From Rhizobium sp. Root1334 (GTDB lineage Bacteria > Pseudomonadota > Alphaproteobacteria > Rhizobiales > Rhizobiaceae): a DNA stretch of 64,000 nt. The stretch is taken from positions 105,856 to 169,855 of the forward strand of contig NZ_LMEY01000003.1 in NCBI RefSeq assembly GCF_001426665.1, written 5' to 3'. Of this stretch, positions 34,498-43,211 are shown piece by piece. Below the pieces are notes generated by a model that worked only from the letters and a program-made list of their open reading frames with translations, made no database searches and was not told the origin of the DNA. Position 1 is the first letter of the stretch. Each line of letters begins with the position of its first letter. Both the position numbers and the translations under genes were made by a program.

Positions 34498-36051
34498 GTG
34501 GTGGCACAAGCACACACCGCGCAGCAATCGGCGGCGCTTCTTGAACTTAGGAACATCCAGAAATGGTTCGGCGGCGTCCATGCCTTGCGCGGCATCGATC
34601 TGACGCTGCAGCCGGGCGAAGCATATCATCTTCTTGGTGAGAACGGCTGCGGCAAGAGCACCGTCATCAAGATCATGTCTGGCGCCCATCCGCCGACCTC
34701 GGGCGAGATCGTGCTTGGTGGTCAGACTTTTTCATCGCTGACGCCGATCCAATCGCTCGCCGCCGGTATCGAGACCGTCTATCAGGACCTGTCGCTGCTG
34801 CCCAATCTAACGGTCGCCGAGAACGTAGCCCTGAACGAGCAGCTGGTAAACGCCAACGGCCGGCTTGCCCGCCTCTTCGACCGCAAGCGGTTAAGGGAAA
34901 CGGCAGCGCGGGCGCTTGCCGCCGTAGGCCTTCCTACCGACCGCGCCTTTCTGAACACCATTGTTTCCGACCTACCTCTTGCGTCCTGCCAGCTCGTCGC
35001 CATCGCACGGGCGATCGCAACCCGCGCCAAGCTCGTCATCATGGACGAGCCGACGACCTCGCTCACGCGTCGCGAGGTCGACAATCTCATTCGTGTCGTC
35101 GAGCGCCTGCGCTCCGAAAACGTCGCCGTGCTCTTCGTCACCCACAAGCTGGATGAATGCTACCGCATCGGCGGACACGCCGTTGTCTTTCGCGATGGCC
35201 AGTGCGTCGCGCAAGGGCCGATCGAGAATTACAGCAAGAAGGAGTTGGCCGAGTTGATGACCGGCCGATCGATCGACGCGCAGCGCTATCGCACGAGCAA
35301 ACCATCCGAGGTCGTCCTGCTCAAGGTGGATCATCTGGTCACCGATGGCGTACGGGGGACGAGCTTTTCCGTGAAGAAGGGCGAAATCCTCGGCATCACC
35401 GGCCTTGCCGACTCCGGCCGCAACGAGCTCGCCATGGCCCTGACCGGCGTCGTGCCTGCGGCCGGTGGCACCATGACGCTGGATAACAAAATCATCTCCG
35501 TGCGCTCGCCCGCCCGGGCAATCGAGCAGGGGATCGGCTATGTGCCCGAGGACCGGCTTGCCGAAGGTCTCTTCCTCGACAAGTCGATCTTCGAAAACGA
35601 GATTGCGCTTATCGTTTCGCGTCTTGCCAATTCCTTTGGCGTGGTCGATCGGGACAAGGGACGCGAGATTGCAGCCCGCCTTTCCGAAGAGATGCGGCTC
35701 AACACCAAGAACCTTGACCTGGCGGTCGGAGCGCTCTCGGGTGGCAACCAGCAGCGCGTGCTCATCGGCCGCTGGCTGAGCATCGCACCAAAGTTGCTCG
35801 TTCTGCACGGCCCAACAGTCGGTGTTGATGTCGGCTCGAAGGACACGATCTACCGCGTCATCCAGGCACTCGCAGAATCGGGGATGGGCCTCATCCTTGT
35901 CAGCGACGACTTGCCCGAGCTCCTGCAAAACACGGATCGCATCCTCGTCATGAACAGCGGACGCATCGTCGCAGAACTGGATGCGGCGCAGGCAACCGAA
36001 GACCAGCTTTACAAGGCTATGCTGGCAAACACGACGGAGACTGTGCAATGA
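34498..36051 (+). CDS. Ribose-type ABC ATPase, double domain, with one degenerate site
   Basis: 517 aa RbsA-like ATPase with two nucleotide-binding domains. Domain 1 has intact Walker A GENGCGKST and Walker B LVIMDEPT, but its signature reads LPLASCQ instead of LSxGQ. Domain 2 has a good LSGGNQQ signature, but its Walker A is GLADSGRNE (the usual second-domain form) and its Walker B is LLVLHGPT, lacking both the Asp and catalytic Glu. Only one composite site can hydrolyse ATP. GTG 34498 with GAGGA at 34485-34489 is the chosen start. Overlaps the next permease by ATGA. Confidence 0.9.
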   Translation: MVAQAHTAQQSAALLELRNIQKWFGGVHALRGIDLTLQPGEAYHLLGENGCGKSTVIKIMSGAHPPTSGEIVLGGQTFSSLTPIQSLAAGIETVYQDLSLLPNLTVAENVALNEQLVNANGRLARLFDRKRLRETAARALAAVGLPTDRAFLNTIVSDLPLASCQLVAIARAIATRAKLVIMDEPTTSLTRREVDNLIRVVERLRSENVAVLFVTHKLDECYRIGGHAVVFRDGQCVAQGPIENYSKKELAELMTGRSIDAQRYRTSKPSEVVLLKVDHLVTDGVRGTSFSVKKGEILGITGLADSGRNELAMALTGVVPAAGGTMTLDNKIISVRSPARAIEQGIGYVPEDRLAEGLFLDKSIFENEIALIVSRLANSFGVVDRDKGREIAARLSEEMRLNTKNLDLAVGALSGGNQQRVLIGRWLSIAPKLLVLHGPTVGVDVGSKDTIYRVIQALAESGMGLILVSDDLPELLQNTDRILVMNSGRIVAELDAAQATEDQLYKAMLANTTETVQ

Positions 36052-37082
36052 ACGCATCGCGAACCGGCGAACTCGACGGTGGCGCAGGCCCGTCGCGCTC
36101 CTTCAGCTTCGGTGAACTCGTGCGCCGCCGCCCGGAGACGATCACCTTCCTTCTGCTGGTGGCTATCTGCACGAGTGTTGCCATCGCCAATCCGGCCTTT
36201 CTGCAGCCGTCGACGCTCATCGACATCGGCCGCGCCAGCGTGGTGATGGGGCTTTTTGCGCTGGGCGTCTTCATCATCCTGGCGGCGGGCGGTATCGACG
36301 TGTCGTTCACGGCGATCGCGGCTTTCACGATGTATTCAATGACGGTCCTGGTGCAGAGCTACCTGCCCAACTTGCCGATTGTCGTCATCATTCTCATGGC
36401 AACGCTCGGCGGCGCGGCGCTGGGTATCGTCAACGGCCTGCTTGTTCACCACCTGAAGGTTCCCTCGCTGATCGTTACGATCGGCACACAGTATCTCTTC
36501 CGCGGCTTCCTGCTTTCGTTTATCGGCACGGTTTGGATCATGTCGCTGCCGCCGCAGATGGGTGCCTTCGGCCGGATGCCGCTGTTCCAGATCGAATCTG
36601 GCAACGGCGCGCTCATCACGCTGCCATTCTACTTTCTGGTCCTGCCCATTGCAGCGGGCGTGACCTGGTGGATACTCAATCGCACCTTGATGGGGCGCGC
36701 CATCTTCGCCGTCGGCGGCAACGCGGACATTGCTAGCCGTCTCGGCTACAGCCTGCGCACCGTTCATGTTTTCCTGTTCGGCTATGCGGGTGCACTCGCG
36801 GGTTTAGCCGGCATCATCCACGTCTGCGCCAATCGCCAGGCCAACCCCTTCGATCTGGTCGGCACGGAAATCAACGTCATCGCCGCCGTCGTGCTCGGTG
36901 GTGCCCGGATCACCGGCGGCACAGGCACCGTTCTGGGCACCATTCTCGGCGTGCTCCTGATCGTCGTCATCAACAGTGTGCTCGTCATGGTCGGTATTCC
37001 CAGTACCTGGCAGAGGCTTGTCGTCGGCAGCTTTATCCTGCTGGCCGCGGCCTTCTTCGTCACGCGTCAGCGCAGAAAATAA
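36048..37082 (+). CDS. Ribose-type ABC permease (second of two)
   Basis: 344 aa RbsC-family permease, about ten helices, with AAGGIDVSFTAIAAFTMYSM, GLLVHHLKVPSLIVTIGT and GTGTVLGTILGVLLIVVINS. It is clearly diverged from the permease at 32345. A 24-residue hydrophilic N-terminal extension precedes the first helix. Co-translated with the ATPase through the ATGA overlap; dhaK follows after 23 nt. Confidence 0.91.
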   Translation: MNASRTGELDGGAGPSRSFSFGELVRRRPETITFLLLVAICTSVAIANPAFLQPSTLIDIGRASVVMGLFALGVFIILAAGGIDVSFTAIAAFTMYSMTVLVQSYLPNLPIVVIILMATLGGAALGIVNGLLVHHLKVPSLIVTIGTQYLFRGFLLSFIGTVWIMSLPPQMGAFGRMPLFQIESGNGALITLPFYFLVLPIAAGVTWWILNRTLMGRAIFAVGGNADIASRLGYSLRTVHVFLFGYAGALAGLAGIIHVCANRQANPFDLVGTEINVIAAVVLGGARITGGTGTVLGTILGVLLIVVINSVLVMVGIPSTWQRLVVGSFILLAAAFFVTRQRRK

Positions 37083-37105
37083 CCACTCATTCCCGGAGAA
37101 AACCC

Positions 37106-38107
37106 ATGAAGAAGTTCCTGAACGATCCCGTCAGTTTCGTCGATGAAATGCTGGAAGGCATCTACAAGGCCCACCCGGCCGTCACCTTTACGGCCGGTGA
37201 CCTGCGTTGCCTCGTCACGGCGAAGATCAAGCCGGGCAAAGTCGGCATCGCCACCGGCGGCGGCTCCGGTCATCTGCCAACCTTCCTCGGCTTTGTCGGC
37301 GATGGCATGCTTGACGGTGCCGCAGTCGGCGGCGTTTTCCAGTCGCCCAGTGCCGAGCAGATGTACCAGGTGACCAAGCATATCGATCAGGGTGCTGGCG
37401 TCCTTTACATCTACGGCAATTACACCGGCGACATCATCAATTTCGACATGGCGGCGGAATTGACCGATCTCGATGGCATCGCGGTCAGGCAGGTCGTCGG
37501 CAATGACGACGTTGCCTCCTCGGTGGTCGGTGAAGAACACAAGCGCCGCGGCGTTGCAGGCATTTTCTTCATCTACAAGGCTGCTGGCGCGGCCGCCGCC
37601 GAAGGCCTTTCGCTCGACGAGGTTACGCGCCTTGCCGACAAGGCGCGCCTACGCACCCGCACTATGGGCGTCGCCCTTTCAAGCTGCGTCGTTCCGGAAA
37701 TCGGCCATGCCACCTTCTCGATCGGCGAAGACGAGATGGAGATCGGCATGGGCATCCACGGCGAGCCCGGCATCAGCCGCAAGAAACTGGCGCCTGCCGA
37801 TGCGGTCGTCGACGAGATGATGGACCGCATCTTTGCGGAAACGGACTACAAGCAGGGTGATACTGTTGCCGTGCTGATGAACGGCCTCGGCGGTACGCCG
37901 CTGGAAGAGCTCTACATCCTCTTCCGCCGCGTCTCGCAGCTTCTCGAAGCGCGTGGCGTCACGGCCAAGCATGTCTGGATCGGCGAGTTCGCCACCTCGA
38001 TGGAGATGGCCGGCGCCTCGATCTCTATCCTTCACCTCGACGATGAGCTGGACCGTCTCGTCGCCGCCCCGGCAAATACACCGTTTTTCCAGCACATCGC
38101 GGGGTGA
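37106..38107 (+). CDS. dhaK: Dihydroxyacetone kinase-type subunit DhaK
   Basis: 333 aa substrate-binding subunit. GGGSGH (51-56) lines the substrate pocket and the covalent substrate-binding histidine is His218 in MGIHGEPG, both intact. It would bind dihydroxyacetone or a related ketose (DhaK relatives also handle erythrulose-type C4 ketoses) as a hemiaminal. It ends the ABC operon with dhaL, which supplies the nucleotide. The true ketose is unresolved. Confidence 0.9.
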   Translation: MKKFLNDPVSFVDEMLEGIYKAHPAVTFTAGDLRCLVTAKIKPGKVGIATGGGSGHLPTFLGFVGDGMLDGAAVGGVFQSPSAEQMYQVTKHIDQGAGVLYIYGNYTGDIINFDMAAELTDLDGIAVRQVVGNDDVASSVVGEEHKRRGVAGIFFIYKAAGAAAAEGLSLDEVTRLADKARLRTRTMGVALSSCVVPEIGHATFSIGEDEMEIGMGIHGEPGISRKKLAPADAVVDEMMDRIFAETDYKQGDTVAVLMNGLGGTPLEELYILFRRVSQLLEARGVTAKHVWIGEFATSMEMAGASISILHLDDELDRLVAAPANTPFFQHIAG

Positions 38108-38111
38108 TGCC

Positions 38112-38759
38112 ATGATGCTTCAGACATTGAACGCAGCAAACCTCATTGACCTCTTCAGGACCTGGAAGGAGCTCTTTGCCAATCAGCGCGAGTTCCTCAT
38201 CGCACTCGACGGCAAGGTCGGTGACAGCGATCTCGGCATTACCATGAGCAAGGCCTTCGCCGCTGCGGCAGAAGTCCTCGAAGCTGAAGGCGAAGCAGCA
38301 GGCATCGCCAAGCTTCTCCGTACCGCCGGAGCGACAATGGCGCGGACCGCACCATCCACCATGGGCACTTTGACGGCGACCGGCTTCCTCCGCGCAAGCA
38401 AGGTCGTGGAAGGCAAGGAGACGTTGAATACCGCTGATATGGCCGCATTCTGGCGCGCCTACCGTGATGGGGTCGCCGAACGTGGAAAGGCAAAGGTTGG
38501 CGACAAGACCTTGTTGGATGTGCTCGACCCGATCGCGACGACGCTGGAAGCGCAGGCCGCTGCAGGTGCGCCGCTTTCGGCTGCATTGAACGTTACGGCG
38601 GATGCCGCCGAAAATGCACTGGAGGTCACCAAGTCCATGGTTGCGCAGCATGGCAAGGCGGCGGCATTCCAGGAAAAGACCGTTGGACTGCAGGACGCCG
38701 GTGCGACGGTCGGAGCTTTCATGATCCGCCGCATGGCAGATTTTGTTGCGGGCCGATAG
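38112..38759 (+). CDS. dhaL: Dihydroxyacetone kinase-type nucleotide-binding subunit DhaL
   Basis: 215 aa. The Mg-ADP/ATP-binding aspartates lie in LDGKVGDSDLGITMS, and the phosphate-binding region TAPSTMGTLTATGF follows the family pattern (usually SGPSYGT-like), somewhat modified. It starts 4 nt after the dhaK stop. No DhaM phosphotransfer subunit is present in the window, so either DhaM lies elsewhere or this kinase uses ATP directly, as described for several DhaKL-type tetrulose kinases. Confidence 0.88.
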   Translation: MMLQTLNAANLIDLFRTWKELFANQREFLIALDGKVGDSDLGITMSKAFAAAAEVLEAEGEAAGIAKLLRTAGATMARTAPSTMGTLTATGFLRASKVVEGKETLNTADMAAFWRAYRDGVAERGKAKVGDKTLLDVLDPIATTLEAQAAAGAPLSAALNVTADAAENALEVTKSMVAQHGKAAAFQEKTVGLQDAGATVGAFMIRRMADFVAGR

Positions 38760-39027
38760 TTTTGGATTGTCCGCCCAGGCCAGTTTGGTGCTGCTGGATT
38801 CTTGACGCGTAGAGGCATCCGAATACCTGAACAATATCTATGCCTACGGGGGCGGCCCGCTCTATCGGCGTTTACATGGGAGATTGGTAACCGGGAAGGG
38901 ATTGGTAAATCGATCCGGCAAACGGGAGTGAAAATCGGAACGGGAGCACGCTTCAACGACGTCACGGCGTCCTCCTGATGTTGACCGCTTGGTACGGCGG
39001 CCGCAATGACTATGTTGAGCTGCACCG

Positions 39028-39519
39028 ATGGCACAAATACTGGGCGATAAAATGGACGACAAACTGCAGGGTGGCGCTGCCCATAGCGCGGCAATCCGCG
39101 AGCGCGCGCAAGCCGAGATGAAATCTATCGGCATCGATGACGTCTTAATTGGTGTGCTGGTTGATGCGTTTTATGCGCGGGTGCTTCCGCATCCGCAACT
39201 CGGGCCAGTCTTTGACGCGAGACTGGCGGGGCGCTGGCCTGAGCATTTGGAGAAAATGAAGAGCTTCTGGTCGGCCGTCGCATTCCGGAGTGGCGCCTAT
39301 GGCGGAAAGCCGGTTCAAGCCCATCTTGGTGTCGCAAACATGACGCCAGAGCTTTTTCCGCAATGGCTGGAGCTGTTTTCTGCCACGCTCGACGACGTCG
39401 TTCCGACTGCGGAAGCCAGAGCCTGGTTTATGACAACCGCTGACCGCATTGCGAGAAGCCTGACGCTCTCGCTTTTCTATAACCCGGCGCTCGATGACCC
39501 GGCACTGAACCGGAAATGA
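39028..39519 (+). CDS. Group III truncated haemoglobin
   Basis: 163 aa haem protein. The segment FYARVLPHPQLGPVF, MKSFWSAVAFRSGAYGG and the proximal histidine in KPVQAHLGV are characteristic of group III truncated globins, thought to act in NO or oxygen chemistry under low oxygen. It stands alone. ATG 39028 is used; ATG 39052 (MDDKLQGGAAHS) is equally possible because neither has a strong ribosome site. Confidence 0.9.
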   Translation: MAQILGDKMDDKLQGGAAHSAAIRERAQAEMKSIGIDDVLIGVLVDAFYARVLPHPQLGPVFDARLAGRWPEHLEKMKSFWSAVAFRSGAYGGKPVQAHLGVANMTPELFPQWLELFSATLDDVVPTAEARAWFMTTADRIARSLTLSLFYNPALDDPALNRK

Positions 39520-39849
39520 CGATCCGCAGCCCTAACTGTCGCAAAGATGGCCTGGTTGGGGGGGAGGGAAATCCGGTTGCATCCGCTCGATCAGCAGATA
39601 CCGCTTGAACTGCGAGACTGCATCGAGCCCGTCAATATCCGGGCGGGGCGGTGAGATCGGCGCCACCAAGCGTGAGGCAACACACGGCGCGGCCTTCGTT
39701 GAAGTGCTTGCCAAGCTTTTCATCAGCACTATTTTTGCCTCATGGGCGCAATGCACATCTTCCTTCCAGATGCCTGAAAAGCATTGTCGATCAGCAAGTT
39801 TCTGGCGGGAGCTATGGGGCCAGCAGCGAGTGCGTCCGCGAACTTCGCG
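39520..39849. other. Gene-free stretch
   Basis: I see no supported gene, tRNA or clear hairpin. Short open frames exist on both strands, but they lack ribosome sites and family resemblance. It may be degraded sequence, like the AraC relic nearby. Confidence 0.4.
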
Positions 39850-40524
39850 CTATGGCGCAGCGCCGTGCACTCTGGACAATCGGCGCAGAGACCCATTTTC
39901 GTGGACATGGCGGCCAGATCCGCCGGCGCCGGCGAGTGAAACGATCGCGTCAGCCACTGTCTCGGCGGGAATGGCTCCGTAACGCGAGAGAGGTCCGAAC
40001 AGGAGCGGCGTAAGTGCTGCGAATACCTTCTGGCCGATCTCCTCCCATGCCCGCCGTTCGCTACGGCTGCCGATGAGGAAGCCGGGACGGATCAGATCCA
40101 CCCGCTCGAAGCCGAGACCGATGACCGCCCGCTCAATAGCGCCTTTGGTCTGGAGATAGAAGCCGGGTCCGCCTGCGCCGGCTGAGGTCACCAGGATGAA
40201 CTGACGCGCGCCGAGCGCCCGTACGCCCTTCGCGACAGCGAGAACATAGTCGTGGTCTACACGGAACATTGCAGGCTGCGACCCCGCCGTGCGGATGGTC
40301 GTGCCAAGGCAGGAGATGGCGATGCTTATGTCTTCAGGCACGAGGCGTTTCAGCAGCGCCTCTGGCGCTTCGCAGAGATCCTCGAAATCGACCGCTTGGC
40401 CGGATGCGGACGATCCCTGCCGGACGAGGCTGACAAGTCCGGTGTCGGTACGCCCGGAGATCCGGGCGCTCACGAGGCTGCCTACCAACCCGGTACTGCC
40501 GGCAATAAGAACGCGTTGGGTCAT
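39850..40524 (-). CDS. NAD(P)H-binding oxidoreductase (atypical SDR/epimerase-like)
   Basis: 224 aa Rossmann protein. The N-terminal motif LIAGSTGLVGSLVSARI is a GxxGxxG nucleotide site. AISCLGTTIRTAGS and FILVTSAGAG fit the NAD(P)-binding atypical SDR family (YbjT/HTATIP2-like). The catalytic YxxxK is not obvious. Unknown substrate. The remains of an AraC-type regulator lie 57 nt upstream on the same strand, probably its former regulator. Confidence 0.8.
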   Translation of the reverse strand: MTQRVLIAGSTGLVGSLVSARISGRTDTGLVSLVRQGSSASGQAVDFEDLCEAPEALLKRLVPEDISIAISCLGTTIRTAGSQPAMFRVDHDYVLAVAKGVRALGARQFILVTSAGAGGPGFYLQTKGAIERAVIGLGFERVDLIRPGFLIGSRSERRAWEEIGQKVFAALTPLLFGPLSRYGAIPAETVADAIVSLAGAGGSGRHVHENGSLRRLSRVHGAAP

Positions 40525-40581
40525 GCAGGAAGTTCCTTTGTTCCATGGATGGGTAACCGGTCTGCTCCGTGGTCAGTCCTG

Positions 40582-40773
40582 TCAACGAACGCCGATGCCA
40601 TTCGTCACGGTAGCCGTGTTCAAGTGCATCTTGCGCCAGCGGTTCGGCGGCATGCCCTCCCGCTCGCGGAAAGCGCGATAGAAGGACGTGCTATCCTGAT
40701 AGCCGGGCAGGCGGGCCACTTCATCGATGCCGGTTGCGGGGCCGATCAAGAGGTGGCGGCCGTCGCAGCTGGC
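40582..40773 (-). pseudogene. Relic of an AraC-family regulator (C-terminal HTH only)
   Basis: Translating the minus strand up to the stop at 40584-40582 gives an AraC/XylS-type second HTH: GIDEVARLPGYQDSTSFYRA, then FREREGMPPNRWRK. The N-terminal sensor and first HTH are missing; upstream in the same phase is the stop of the unrelated frame at 40774-41229. There is no start codon or ribosome site for it. A truncated regulator whose target was probably the oxidoreductase at 39850. Confidence 0.75.
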
Positions 40774-41229
40774 TCAGCCTTGCGGTGCATCGGCTACGAA
40801 CTTGCCTTCATACCGGACGCGAAAGTTGCGGCGTTCGGTCTCTTCCCGGAAGCACAGGAAAATCAGCTCAAGATCATTTTGGTTGTCGTCACGTCCGAGC
40901 AGGCAGAGAGTGACAACTGCTGTTTCCAGATAACCACCGCACAACTTGATTGCTGCATTTCTGATTTCGTTGATGCCGAGATCGTTGCGGCTGTCGCTAC
41001 GCTGGTACGACAGCCAAAAACGTGTCTTCTGCCAGGTCGAGCGCAAGGCATCCGTCACCTGCTCTCTAAAGTCCGCGGCGTTCATGGCTGGCGTCCAGGA
41101 GACGGTAAGCTCATGGTCGTTGCCGTATACATTGAAGTACCCGTCGAAATCGCTTCCGCTCGACAGTCGTTGCTCAATCATCTCGAAAGCTGTGGCGTCG
41201 GTGATGGAATTTCTGAAAAATATAGCCAT
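40774..41229 (-). CDS. Hypothetical protein, 151 aa
   Basis: Not recognised. A soluble, mixed-composition protein starting MAIFFRNSITDATAFEMIEQ, with no signal peptide or membrane helix; residues 40-110 are plausibly alpha/beta. GC content is lower than in neighbouring genes. It abuts the AraC relic in the same phase, so the 3' end may reflect a rearrangement joint. No good ribosome site upstream of the ATG. Coding status uncertain. Confidence 0.4.
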   Translation of the reverse strand: MAIFFRNSITDATAFEMIEQRLSSGSDFDGYFNVYGNDHELTVSWTPAMNAADFREQVTDALRSTWQKTRFWLSYQRSDSRNDLGINEIRNAAIKLCGGYLETAVVTLCLLGRDDNQNDLELIFLCFREETERRNFRVRYEGKFVADAPQG

Positions 41230-41350
41230 GGAACGCCAAAAATGCGGGACGGTAGAGGAAGGCTATGACGATCGGCGCTATGAACGGCGGCGTCACAACC
41301 GGAGAAAGACGGCTTTCGCTAAAGAATACCGCTCATAAAGCCGATTTCTT

Positions 41351-41566
41351 TCAGGGGCTGGTAATGAGGTCCTCTCGCTGAAGCCGCTTTCGAGCAAGCT
41401 TGCGCTGGCGGCTGATGGCCTCGGATTTCTGGCGCGCTTTCTTCACTGGCGGCTTCTCAAAGGCTTCCCGCAAACGCATTTCGGGGAATGCACCTTCGCG
41501 TTGAAGCTTCTTCTTCAAGACGCGAAACGCTTGATCAATATTGTTGTCGCAAACCGATACCTGCAT
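41351..41566 (-). CDS. rpsU: 30S ribosomal protein S21 (paralogue)
   Basis: 71 aa. The pattern [20 protein letters not shown], then [20 protein letters not shown] and a basic Arg/Lys-rich tail is that of bacterial S21, which aids initiation on the 30S subunit. Rhizobia usually carry more than one S21 gene. This copy is isolated, has a cysteine at residue 6, and is not beside the usual partners. Whether it is a condition-specific variant is unknown. Confidence 0.93.
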   Translation of the reverse strand: MQVSVCDNNIDQAFRVLKKKLQREGAFPEMRLREAFEKPPVKKARQKSEAISRQRKLARKRLQREDLITSP

Positions 41567-41961
41567 TTGAAACCTTTTGAAGCTTGCAGTTCCGCACGGG
41601 GCAGGGGCAATCTATCGTTTTCGCCGGATTTTGCTAGCGGTGGCACCACGATTTTCCGCGATCAAAAGCGCAAGGATATGTCACTCTTTGCGCCACCAGG
41701 ATTGCATTGCGCCGATCATTTGGATGATAAAATATTCCCAATTGCAGGTGAATTGGAAGTCAATAGAGAATTATTTTCTTTTTTTGTGGACATTTTTGTG
41801 GGTGCGTGCCATACAATAGCCAAATTGCGACGTGGCATCGTGTTTGCGAACTTCAAACGCCGGACGATGCGCACAGTCTACCACTGCGGCGGAATACCCG
41901 CCGCCGGGATCGAACAGAACGAAGGAGCGCGCCCTGCTTCCGGAGCCGGGCCTAATAAAAT
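41567..41961. other. AT-richer gene-free stretch between rpsU and proV
   Basis: About 395 nt of clearly lower GC than the genes, with runs of T around 41770-41800 (TTATTTTCTTTTTTTGTGG) and TACAAT at 41812-41817 as a possible -10. It must hold the divergent promoters of rpsU and the betaine-type operon; no -35 fits well. A plus-strand open frame across it (41501-41971) overlaps rpsU and looks non-coding. Confidence 0.4.
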
Positions 41962-43188
41962 ATGGCTTTAAAGAATGACCCGTCGAACCTGGATCGCCCG
42001 GTCAAAATCAGCATTAGAAATGTTTTCAAAGTTTTTGGCGAGCGGCCTGAAAAGGCCCTTGAACATCTGAAATCTGGCAAGACCAAATCGGAAATCCACG
42101 CGTCGACCGGCTGTTCACTCGGGGTCAACAACGCTAGCTTCGACATCCACGCTGGTGAGATTTTCGTCATCATGGGTCTCTCGGGTTCGGGCAAATCCAC
42201 CATGCTTCGCCTGCTGAATCGCCTCATCGAGCCGACCGCCGGAACGATCGAGATCGACGGTCAGAACGTCACGCAGATGAGGCGAAGCGAGTTGATTGCG
42301 CTTCGCCGGCGTGAGATCAGCATGGTTTTCCAGTCCTTCGCGCTTCTTCCCAACCGTACCGTGATCGACAACGCCGCTTTTGGCCTCGAAGTCGCAGGCG
42401 TGGGCGAGATCGAGCGCAAGCAAAGGGCGCGCGCCGCGTTGAAGGCCGTTGGCCTGCAGGGTCATGACGACAGCCGGACCGACCAGTTGTCGGGTGGCAT
42501 GAAGCAGCGCGTCGGGCTTGCGCGGGCGCTTGCGAGCGAACCTACCATTCTCTTGATGGACGAAGCCTTCTCCGCGCTCGACCCACTGATCCGCGCAGAA
42601 ATGCAGGACGAACTGGTGCGGCTTCAGGCCGAGCAAAGCCGCACAATCGTTTTCGTCAGCCACGATCTTGATGAGGCGATGCGGATCGGCGACCGCATCT
42701 GCATCATGCAGAACGGCGAGGTCGTCCAGGTCGGCACACCTGATGACATCGTGCTGAGGCCAGCCAACGACTATGTTCGCTCGTTTTTCCGCAATGTCGA
42801 CGTATCACAGGTCTTCCGTGCCGGTGACGTTGCGCGCAACACCCAAGTCACCATTATCGAACGGCAGGGCGTTTCTGCGGCGGCGGCTCTCGATCGCATG
42901 GAACATTTCGACAGGGAGGTCGCCATCATCCTCGGCCGCGACAAGACCTATCATGGAATGATCAGCCGCAGTTCTCTTCTGAAGGCCACGAAGGATGGTG
43001 CAAGCGACCCCTACCGGCGCGCTTTCCTGACCGGCATTGAGCCGATCCCGGCCGCCGAAAGCCTTTCCAATGTGCTTGGCAAGGTCGCCTCAACCGCATG
43101 GCCGGTCCCTGTGATCGATGAAGGCAATCGCTATCTCGGCTCCATCAGCAAATCCGCGCTTCTCGAAACGCTCGATCGCACCAGCTGA
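41962..43188 (+). CDS. proV: Betaine/choline/proline ABC importer, ATP-binding protein
   Basis: 408 aa ProV/ChoV-type ATPase. A ProV-like N-terminal extension precedes Walker A GLSGSGKST; signature LSGGMKQR and Walker B ILLMDEAFSALD follow. The C-terminal 130 residues are a CBS-like pair, used in osmotic gating in this family. The start ATG 41962 has no strong ribosome site. proW follows after 23 nt. Quaternary-ammonium specificity is inferred from the family; choline and betaine cannot be told apart here. Confidence 0.9.
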   Translation: MALKNDPSNLDRPVKISIRNVFKVFGERPEKALEHLKSGKTKSEIHASTGCSLGVNNASFDIHAGEIFVIMGLSGSGKSTMLRLLNRLIEPTAGTIEIDGQNVTQMRRSELIALRRREISMVFQSFALLPNRTVIDNAAFGLEVAGVGEIERKQRARAALKAVGLQGHDDSRTDQLSGGMKQRVGLARALASEPTILLMDEAFSALDPLIRAEMQDELVRLQAEQSRTIVFVSHDLDEAMRIGDRICIMQNGEVVQVGTPDDIVLRPANDYVRSFFRNVDVSQVFRAGDVARNTQVTIIERQGVSAAAALDRMEHFDREVAIILGRDKTYHGMISRSSLLKATKDGASDPYRRAFLTGIEPIPAAESLSNVLGKVASTAWPVPVIDEGNRYLGSISKSALLETLDRTS

Positions 43189-43211
43189 TCCAACCCGTCC
43201 GGAGTATTTCT

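Noticed and set aside
41501..41971. Plus-strand open frame of 156 codons upstream of proV
   Set aside because: Overlaps rpsU in antisense and lies in AT-rich promoter DNA; sequence does not resemble a protein family.
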